Below are positions 55,451 to 64,000 of a DNA stretch of 64,000 bases, piece by piece. The stretch is taken from positions 108,293,184 to 108,357,183 of the forward strand of contig JBCFYV010009882.1 in NCBI GenBank assembly GCA_039000515.1. The letters run 5' to 3'. The DNA is from Timema cristinae. Taxonomy: Eukaryota > Arthropoda > Insecta > Phasmatodea > Timematidae. Position 1 is the stretch's first letter, and the number at the start of each line of letters is the position of its first letter. Position numbers and translations under genes: made by a program. The notes below the pieces were generated by a model. The model had not been told where the DNA came from, did not search any database, and worked only from the letters and a program-made list of their open reading frames with translations.

Positions 55451-56217
55451 CAAGAACGTTTCAACATACATATTTTAGGCGGCCGTGGAGACACAAGCAG
55501 TGAAAACAATATCGACATGTTGCGACCATACGCTCGTTTCAACCAGTGTGTCGTCTAAACGATGCTTACAACGTTTCACACGATACTCTGTAATCAGTTC
55601 GAGGCAAGCAACAGAACGTTGGCTGAAACATAGTCAGATTGTCGAGACTGAAACATTTATCAGTGCAGTTGACCGATCTGAACACTATTACAAGGCCGTG
55701 GCCAGCCAATAATGTCGGGGGGGGGGGGGGGGGGGAGGTTGGTGGGCACATCCCCCAATTGCCGGAGACTAGACAAAATTATAGATATTTAACACCTCTA
55801 GAAGCTCTCTGAAGTGCTTTTTATGGTAACACAGCCCTCTCATTTGTACTTGTATCTTATTATTGATATTGTTTGAACCATAACTACAGAACTATATGTT
55901 TCGTCATAAAATTTGCCCCCCCCCCCCCCCCAGACTATGGTCTTGCACTATTATAATCTATCAATTGATTGTTCTGGTAAGTTTGAGATGGTAAATGCCA
56001 GGGTAGACTATTTGTCTAGTTCTTCTTAAACCTTACACTGGATGGTCATCAAAATATGTGCCATTATAAGTATAAAACATCTCATAAAGAGATAAATCTT
56101 AAATACATGCTTCTTGCATTTTTGAGACACACCAAGCTTTGTATACTTTTTTATCTAGCTATCATCACTTATTCCCTTTATTCTTGCTTCAGGGTACCGA
56201 CAGTGTATATCGAATAA
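55451..56217. other. Non-coding sequence with long poly-G and poly-C tracts
   Basis: A 19-base G run at about 55717-55735 and a C run of about 15 at 55916-55930, with the CCTCTAGAAGCT core between them. No gene is recognised. Confidence 0.5.
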
Positions 56218-56700
56218 CTGTGGATTCACACGTTCGCTGTAAAACGCGAGCAGTGCTGAGATTTGGTCACGTGACAGCTCTAAACCAATCACAAGTCCGC
56301 TTGGCCAGTGTAGACCGCACTGCTCGAGTAGAAATAATTTCAACCTTTCCAGAGCTTCTACAGAGAACCGGCCAAGAAGACCAGATAAGCGCATGCGAAA
56401 ACTTTCAAACATGCGTTATTTACAAACGCACAACATTCTCAAGATGGCGTATCTCAAAGGTGATGATGAAAAACGAAGCCATGAGTTTTATCGATGATAA
56501 AATCAAACCCAGGCAGTAAGTAAAATATTTAATTTTATTTTAAATACAGTAACTTGCGTGGATTGTAATATTTTATTGACGTTTCAATGCATCATGGGTA
56601 AACAGAGATTCCCAATTCTCCACGAGCATGTGAACAGCTACCCCACTAAGCTGTGCTGATTCACTGTACTGCTTTCAAATATCAGCGTACGTGTGAATTC
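56218..56700 (+). mobile_element. Short TIR element with an embedded open frame, candidate
   Basis: The left end GGATTCACACGTTCGCTG and the right end GCGTACGTGTGAATTCAGC are inverted copies. Inside, a frame from 56456 reads MMKNEAMSFIDDKIKPR and runs into GTAAGTA, a strong donor, so the element may carry or mimic a first exon. Confidence 0.35.
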
Positions 56701-56894
56701 AGCTTAATGTTTGGATGTTGGGGGCGGGGGGGGGGGGGGGGGGCACACATCATAATATTGTGTTGCTTGTAATATGTTATATAATAGAAACAAACAGGCT
56801 ATATCTGAAACAATACATCCATCACTGATTATCTATATTTTTTTTAGCACCATTTACTACCCATTCGGCTTATACGCCTATTTAGGTCTTCTAG
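56701..56894. repeat. Poly-G tract and AT-rich sequence
   Basis: GGGGGC followed by about 19 G at 56720-56743. Nothing else is recognised. Confidence 0.6.
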
Positions 56895-57093
56895 TTAAAC
56901 CAATGTGTTTGGGATTAGGAAGATTGAATTTAGAGAAAGTGCACCCGGATTTGCGTAAAAGGAGAGTGAAAAACCATTTATGGAAAAGCCCTTTCAGTGC
57001 ACCTTACCGGGATCAAATCCCGATCTCCCCGTCTTTGGCACGCTAGTATATTGCAAGAGTAGCGCCTCAGACCATGCGACCACCGAAGCAGGC
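56895..57093 (-). repeat. tRNA-derived SINE
   Basis: The reverse complement starts GCTTCGGTGGTCGCATGGTC, has GACGGGGAGATCGGGATTTG then ATCCCG, and the CACTCTCCTTTTACGCAAAT body. It is a close relative of the copy at 50563. Confidence 0.78.
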
Positions 57094-59110
57094 TACTAAT
57101 TAATTATTATATCCAGTCTAATAATAGCCAGTTCCTCTGGCCAATCGAAGAAATGTCGAAACCCAGAAAAGCTGTGAAGCTGACATTTTGCAGACAAGTA
57201 GCCCCTAACCCAAAAAGGGTGCAGGAATACTTGTTGATCAAAAATTCCCCAGGGGCCCCCAAAAAGACGGAAGAGTATATACAAACATGTTGCTTGTAAT
57301 AAAATGTTCAATTGAGAGGAACAGGTTCACACTTTGATTAGTAAGTATTTGATATACTATAGTCTTTAATGAAAATGTGCCTCCCAGTTTTTGAGGCTCA
57401 CTAAACATGATTCCCAATCACAATCACTGCCCAACAAATGCCAATGGGACATATTACACGATCAGAGATGAGTCCATTGACTTCTAAACGGATATTATGC
57501 TAGTTTGATGATAAAAGTTGAATTATTAAATGAGCGTTTAATATTTGTGAACTGTTTTGATTTATTTTTATATTTTGCAACGTTGGAGGATTTTTACTTT
57601 CTCATACCAAGGGAAAGTATTAGAATCATAAAAAATCGATCCCGAGATTATGATAAATCTCTACTTTTTATGTGAACTTGTAACGAGTTACAAGTTAAAG
57701 CTATTTCAAATAGGGCAACACTCATCAAAACCCCTTGGTGAACTCCAACACAAGAGCACAAGCTCTGACCTCCGCTCTTCAACGTTCTACACAACAGACT
57801 GAGTGGAGCTTTCGACCGACTGACTGCTCGGGGCTCGATCCACGCCCGGCCGGAAACGAATACTGAGGTTCCACATGGCCACGTCAGAGGCAGTTCCGGC
57901 GTTATGATAGTCTCGAACATTCTACTCGTTGCTAGGACCTTCCTTTTCTTGTCGTGTTTGTTCTTTCTACCTACCCCCTCCTTCCCTTGCCCCTTCTCAC
58001 TGTGGATACAATTATGAGTGTATATTGGAACGTTGGTTTTCAATGGTCACTCAATACACCGACTGACCTAGGTGAGGACGGCGACTAAGGGGCCGGATTC
58101 TATTATTTAAATATTCAAAATTCTATTTCAACGTAATAGGGGGAGGGGGTATTTTTCAAAATTATTATCTAGGATTTAACTTATATCAACTTTAAACTTT
58201 GAAATGTTTCACACCACTCGTGGCAAATGCGGTCGCCTTTCTCCTTATGCGAGATTTATTTCAATTAGTCTGGGCAACTTCTCTTTAATTGTATGTCTTA
58301 TTGAATCGATGTATTTTAAGGCCACGCTGTGGCAAACTTAGTGTATCGGGCTTACCACCCGTTCTCTCATGATATCTTGAGCTTATATATTGTATTTGCA
58401 GTTATCTTGTTAACTGATCAAAGGTAAAGCACAGGACACTTGTAGATTAGTTTGGGACTTGGTCCTAAGATAGAGTTTTGTAAATTACCATTCAACATTA
58501 TGATGATTTCTTGTGATTTGAAGGCGCGTATTTATTTTTCTTGTTATTATTACACAAGTTTGAATGTTTGTAGGGGTTACGATGAAGTACAGGTTTTTTC
58601 GCCTATTACTCAAGCTAAAGTAACTATAAACTTTTGCCTCTCTGTAAGGGCTATATAAATACCAAATTTATCATGATAAAAGATCATGATTATTGCGTTT
58701 TGCTTGGAGGCGCGTGTTTGGGTGATTTCCCTTACTAGTTCTATAGAAATATCAGATAGAAGTAATATCAAAGTTATTGTGTTTCTCTTTAAATGCGCGG
58801 GATATTCAACTTTGAACCATCGACTTCCATGATTACTATTAATATTAGTGTTGTACTGACAACCAACTAATTATTGTTTGTCCCCTTATTATTTTCAGGT
58901 ATTGCAAAGTCTTGTATTTCCATTATATAATTGAGTTTTTTTCTAATTCTGAGAGGATAAACGCTTCACGCCATGTTATTATATTTTGTTCTATTTATGT
59001 ATTTACCATTTTGATTATTCTAAATAAAATAAACAAACTTTGTTATTGTAAGTTAAACTTCTTAACTGATTTCCCCTTCACGCTTCCTAATATCTTTACA
59101 AGAGGTTTAC
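57094..59110. other. Mixed non-coding sequence
   Basis: 57650-58080 is GC-richer and could be an LTR or older insert. The rest is AT-rich. No coding similarity is recognised. Confidence 0.4.
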
Positions 59111-59129
59111 AAACCCAAACCCGATAGAT

Positions 59130-59290
59130 TGGATTTTACAATTCTGTCTGTCTCTCTGTCCCCAAATCTCCCTGGCCCTGGCCACGGATCCAAAACGGTT
59201 TGATGGATTTTGTTCAAACTTGATATTAAGATTTTATAGGGATTTACTTCAGAATTTTTATTTTGGTCTTAGCCCTCAAATTAAGGGTGG
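59130..59290. repeat. TCTGTCTGTC-type dispersed repeat fragment
   Basis: A short CTGTCTGTCTCTCTGTCC run is followed by CAAAACGGTTTGATGGATTT and TTGTTCAAACTTG, a combination met in many dispersed arthropod repeats. Confidence 0.45.
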
Positions 59291-59529
59291 TTTACTGACG
59301 AGTGATTTAGTTGAATTCAACATTTTTTCACTATCGCTTTAACGATTTTGTTTAAAACTGATAGCCAGGAAGTGTTTGGCATGACAAATAAAAATCAATA
59401 CTTTTTTCAGGGAAAAATTAATTTAATGGTAAATTATTCATGCCTGATTTTTAAAACTAGAGTATTCTAAGTATTTCAGTAACGATTTAGTTAAAACTGG
59501 GTATCTGTTCAGATTTTTAGGGGACGCGG

Positions 59530-59697
59530 CAGTTGGCCTAAAAGGCATTTGGCCTAAAAATGAAACCAAAAGTCATTTGGCATAAAAGGCGTTTGGCCTA
59601 AAAGGCATTTGGCCTAAAAGGCGTTTGGCCTAAAGGCAGTTGGCCTAAAAGGCATTTGGCCTAAAAGGCAGTTGGCCTAAAGTCATTTGGCCTAAAA
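59530..59697. repeat. 16-bp tandem repeat, about ten copies
   Basis: Units of the type TTTGGCCTAAAAGGCA/G with GCAGTTGGCC and GTCATTTGGCC variants and small spacing changes. Confidence 0.9.
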
Positions 59698-60763
59698 TGT
59701 AAATTTAAAACCTTCGGTTATCTTCGGAAAGTAAAAGGTACTGTTAGTTGTTTCATCTGAATATAGATAGCAAAACTGATGCAAGGTAGTTACAATATTT
59801 CTAAAAACATTGACAATATCCTACATACAACTAGATCAGTAGTTCACAAAACACTATATCACCTTTTTTATATATAGATTTCCGATATTATTTCCTTGTT
59901 AATATATCTCACGGTCATTAAGTTAACGAAAAACGATAAGAAAATCCCATTCTCAGCATCGTTTACGCTCGGTAAAATTATATGCGTACATTCAAATTAT
60001 GGGGACTTTTGACAACTTATTCCGAAAGTCAAAATGAAAGTGGAAACCAATATTCAACCCACCCACTTTAAATTTGTCTGAAGTGACGCCCGATTTTCGT
60101 TTAGCGCTACTGAGATATATATGAACATATTTTTTTTATCTATTGTATTAATAATTAATATATAAATAATAGTGACGCATTAAATAAATTTTGCCAGTAA
60201 ATATTACAATGGTCATATATATATATATATATATAAACTTAAATTATGGTTTTGACTAGATCCTTAACTCTATTATTATTGTTAGAATTATTATAACTAT
60301 TATTATATAAAATTAGTACAGTTATTTTTTTCAAACAGTGTAACTATTTTTATTACGGTGATATTATTAACAACATGGGCTATGTTAACACAATAAGTCC
60401 CTTGTTTTAAAACTATATACTAATTTCCCTCCTAGTAATTTGCAAAGCATTCTCAGGAATTATTTCAACTTGTGAAAAAAATACAAAAGATTTTATGGAA
60501 TTGTCGTTGGTCTTTTTTTAAGTCTTCATAAAACGTAAAAATACAAAATGTGGTAGCCTTTACAGGATGATAACTTCCTAGGGTAAGAAAAACGTACGAT
60601 GTAAGCAAGTGGACCTCCGAAATGCCAATGGCTGCAGCAGAGGCCAGAGGGATAAATCTGACGAGCTTTGGTTGGTAAAAATATCTCACCGCTAGGATCG
60701 CTTGTGTTCTCCCATTCCAAAAAGTGACACTCTTATAGCCTAGAGGCAAACAGACGTGACTCA
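59698..60763. other. AT-rich sequence, nothing recognised
   Basis: (AT)n at about 60215-60234. An open frame on the minus strand at 60465-60764 is not recognised. Confidence 0.45.
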
Positions 60764-61030
60764 AGCTGGCCCGCCACTATGCCGAAAAAAATATTTTTTT
60801 GTCTAATCGTTTGTGCTCTATTTATGCTCATATGTGCCCGAACATGAACATTTGTGCTGTTAAACTGGCCATTTTAGAAAATATTTAATGTGGTGAGCCA
60901 ACTTGAGCTCAAGCTAGCCCGCCACATATTGAAAAACACAACATAACAAAATTTATTTAAGTCAATCCATTGTGTTCCATTTGTGCTCATATGTGCCCGA
61001 AAATGAACATTTGTGCTTTAAAATTAGAAA
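60764..61030. repeat. Two tandem copies of a ~140-bp unit
   Basis: AAGCTGGCCCGCCAC at 60764 and AAGCTAGCCCGCCAC at about 60912 each lead to GCTCATATGTGCCCGAA and AACATTTGTGCT. Confidence 0.7.
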
Positions 61031-61048
61031 ATCTTCTTTCCGAAGAAC

Positions 61049-61500
61049 TGTGATGTCGCCTTACGCGCCTACGTTGATGCGGACTGGGCCAATGACAGCA
61101 ATGATCGTAACTCTACATCTGGATACCTATGCCAAGTTTATGATCCACTGTTGGTTAGACTACACGTAAGCAGACTACAGTCGCCCAGAGCTCAACGGAG
61201 TCAGAGTTTGTCTCCCTGTCCACTGGTTGAGAAGACTGATCCAGGACTTTGGGATCACTCTAGAACCCACCAAGGTGTGCGAGGACAACCAGTCCTGCAT
61301 AAGATGTTTGGATAGATGGGAACATCGAAGACTAGAGCATATTGATGTCGAATACAACTTTGTTCGTGATTAGTATTTAAGTGGTGTTATTGATGTGATT
61401 TATTTAGAGATAAATGAACAATGGGCTGACATTTTGACAAAGAGTTTGGTTGGGAACAAATCGAAGTACTTTCGTTATTATATTGGTATAATAAAATGCT
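61049..61500 (+). pseudogene. Ty1/copia RNase H remnant
   Basis: AYVDADWANDSNDRNSTSGY is the diagnostic start of copia RNase H. In shifted frames there follow a TESEF-type block near 61200, EPTKVCEDNQSC near 61262, RLEHIDVEYNFV near 61330 and ADILTKSLVGNKSKYFR near 61425. The order is complete but stops and shifts are many. A purine-rich GAGGAGGAGG at about 61579 is a candidate polypurine tract. Confidence 0.85.
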
Positions 61501-61569
61501 GATTCACTAGAGTTTATTTGTATGTATTTGAGGGTACATGTAGGACATTTTTCCTACTTTCGTGGTTGT

Positions 61570-61590
61570 AGTAGAATTGAGGAGGAGGTT
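61570..61590 (+). promoter_or_regulatory. Polypurine tract candidate of the copia remnant
   Basis: GAATTGAGGAGGAGGTTTT lies about 75 bases after the end of the copia coding remnant, the usual place before a copia 3' LTR. Confidence 0.5.
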
Positions 61591-64000
61591 TTAAATATAC
61601 AATTCTATGCAGGGATATTCCAGTCTAGGCTGGTCCCACCGTTAAATGTGTCATTCTTTTTTAGCTGATCTGTGTCTATACCTATGAACTTGTGTAACAG
61701 TTGAGTCATGATCTTAGTTATTATAACATGTATTGTCAAGTCTAAAACCGGTCAATTATTTCTATAAACATGTGTACTCTGACAACAACCCCAGACAACG
61801 AACTAACTGGAGTGAGGATAAGGGTAGACACATATGCATAGTAAGTAAAGAGTAGATATAAGTTTATTAAAGGCAATTTAGCATAAGATGTACATAATGG
61901 TGTTTATATCTCATTAATAGTGGTATATCAAACATGATAGTATGGAAAAACAAGAATAATAAAGGCCACAGGTGTTTGCAGGTTTATACAAAAGTTACAA
62001 GTATGAACTAATATCATGTAGAATGACCAACAGTGGTTAAACAAGGTCGAACGGCGCTTCTGATCACTTGATCAAAACAGCACGCTCTATTATTTACGCC
62101 ACCGTAACTTCCTAAAAAGCAAGTTAACTCTACGTCCCATATGACAGCAACAGACCAACTGTTCTACAAAAACCACAATAAACCAAGAATAGAGGCCCAG
62201 TTAGTTAAGACCATATTAGTCTAGCAATATATCTGAAGTTGGTTCCCTAAATAAGCCTAAATACCCTTTTGCTACACATGACCTAGAAAGTAAAACTAAT
62301 CAGAGTAACTAACTGATCTTTGAGAAGTTACTAGCTCGAGTTTATAGTCCAGATACATTTAACTTTGAATGAAAAATGAGCAGACAATGCTTAGTTAGAT
62401 TGAAATCTAGCACTCAAATGTCCTGACTTATACCATATGACACAAACATTATAATAGTAAACAAAAAGTTCTAATCCCAATTAGGAATGCCCTAGCTAGT
62501 CGTAAATACACATTTAAGTAAAGCATTCATAGTTTCAGATGGCACAGGTCGCACCAGTGTCTTGAGGACACCGAGCACTCACAGAAAAATAACATAAACC
62601 TCTGTCCACTCCAGGCACCTACTGCTAGCCACAAGTTGCCTACCAAGTTCGGTCAAACCTGTGGTCATGACAACAATGTGGACTAGAAAACACCAAACCA
62701 ATCAGGTCTCTAAGCCTAGACAAATAAACCCATGATGCTAAGTCAGGTCACTCTTAGCCTACCCTAATTAACTAAGCCATTAAAAATTACAAAGAGTCGT
62801 TAAGCGAATTACAACAGACCAAACGCCAAATACTTTATTGCTTTCTTAGTTGCCACATTACAAAGCATGGTGGGCAAATCCCATACAGGGCAAACGAGCC
62901 AGCCTACATAAATAATACTTTACGACAAACTAATACAAGATGTGCCCAAAACTTGGGTCAAATGACTAAATTAAAGAGATAATTTACATATTGGTTGACG
63001 CGGGATGCTATCTGCGCCGCCGGGTCTTACAGGATTGTTTCGCAAGGCGACCCTCCAGCAGCGACCGTGTAGAGAAGACAAGTGCAAGAGGTATAAGTAA
63101 CAACGAAGTTGTGATGTTTTTATTTTTAAAGCTCGGCTCCCTGCATTTATAAGCATTTAATTTAGTCAATGACAAGGGAACAGAGTGGTGGTTTGGGAGG
63201 AGGAGAGGCAATAGAAAACAGCATCCATCACACAGATCGATTCGCAGACAGGTGAGTCAACAGCGGTATATTTACTGGTGTGTGAGGGGGCTAAATGGCA
63301 CTAGACAACCACAAATTTATTTTTATTGAAGTTATACTTCTTTAGGCGCGTTATGAAAAAATGATGAGAGTGAAATTTTAAGATGCGCGCACATCACTGT
63401 AACACAAAAGTAACAGGTTGAAGCTAAACCGCTCATTAAGTCTCGAAAAAAAAAGCTACCAACAAAATAGAAATAGAACCTCTGTTAGTCGCGCATGTTG
63501 GTACGCTCATAGAGAAATGTATACTATGTTATTCCTTTCTCTATGGTACGCTCGTCCCCTCTGATCACTGTTTTCATATATATAATATTTATCCACATGT
63601 TTCTAGTTTCTACATTCACAGCACGTGTTTTAGTTTCATACAAGTGCGAATTATATATGTGCTAATAAATTATATTCAGTAGTGATTTAAATTGAATATT
63701 TTGATTAATATTATTTACTATTCGTAAATATTAGTGAAAAAAATTGTGCTTATAGACTTTTTCAAGTGCTACAATATAATTGAGGTTAACTATTCGTATG
63801 TATTATTTATTTATATAAATTAAAATATTATTATTTAACATAATTAATACTAAATATTATCATTTTATTGTAATTAATTATTTGCATGCAATTAAAAACT
63901 ATTTTTTAATGATGCCAAAGAAGTATAACTTCTCGCGCGCGTACATAAGTACACACATCAATTTTTTTTTATGATTTGTGCATTGTACGTTATATACTAT
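61591..64000. other. Non-coding sequence, possible copia LTR then unknown
   Basis: The first few hundred bases may be a copia 3' LTR. 61790-62960 is rich in CTAA/ACCA words but shows no gene. 62995-63290 is GC-richer with unrecognised open frames on the minus strand. A short hairpin-like ATAGAGAAA/TTTCTCTAT pair with repeated GGTACGCTC lies at 63500-63555. Confidence 0.35.

Noticed and set aside
55717..55735. Telomere or G-quadruplex element
   Set aside because: A single uninterrupted G run without the (TTAGG)n insect telomere pattern; more likely a simple repeat or consensus artefact.
60465..60764. 99-residue minus-strand open frame as a gene
   Set aside because: No recognised motif, no splice or start context, and repeat sequence overlaps its 5' end.

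Overview
This window looks like nuclear DNA from an arthropod, most likely an insect (a hemipteran or another hemimetabolous lineage would fit, but the species cannot be fixed from sequence alone). It is AT-rich and gene-poor, with very long introns. Mobile elements of every major class are packed in: hAT, mariner, Ty3/gypsy, Ty1/copia, LINE, tRNA-derived SINEs and short foldback elements. One assembly gap of 100 N lies at 32878-32977.

Left half (1-31.2 kb, plus strand): the main host gene is a domeless-like cytokine receptor, the JAK/STAT receptor of insects. Ten short exons between 4324 and 31234 encode fibronectin type III halves, a transmembrane helix and probably the start of the cytoplasmic tail. 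The 5' exons (signal peptide, cytokine-binding part) lie left of the window, and no later cytoplasmic exon was recognised. The middle exons (14-23 kb) carry a cluster of single-base indels, mostly in short homopolymers, plus stops, while their splice sites are largely kept. Unpolished long-read consensus or a decaying copy are the two explanations. The introns hold a ZMYM/TTF-type hAT remnant (6.1-8.3 kb), inverted repeat pairs (11-13.7 kb), unrecognised GC-rich inserts (16.7-19.2 kb), a LINE reverse transcriptase remnant (22.7-23.8 kb), a full-length mariner (27.2-28.5 kb) and several SINEs. The left edge (1-1850) is a different hAT-like transposase, open from the first bases and cut by the window end.

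Centre (33.8-43.0 kb): a structurally complete Ty3/gypsy retrotransposon on the minus strand, with 536-bp and 658-bp LTRs, a 4-bp target duplication, and gag, protease, reverse transcriptase, RNase H and integrase broken by several stops and frameshifts. The right LTR carries a 124-bp foldback MITE that the left LTR lacks. Both LTRs contain heat-shock-element-like motifs.

Right part (43-64 kb): a hAT-like non-autonomous element; a region bounded by imperfect inverted repeats (44.5-48.3 kb) that holds a possible two-exon small gene and a 77-bp tandem array; a 57-bp coding minisatellite (49.1-49.95 kb) that reads in frame into a GC-rich 103-codon segment on the minus strand, which is the most unusual item here; an LTR-like regulatory block with heat-shock motifs followed by repeated primer-site-like units (54.8-55.45 kb); a 16-bp tandem array (59.5-59.7 kb); and a copia RNase H remnant (61.0-61.5 kb). 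The rest is AT-rich sequence with no recognisable gene.
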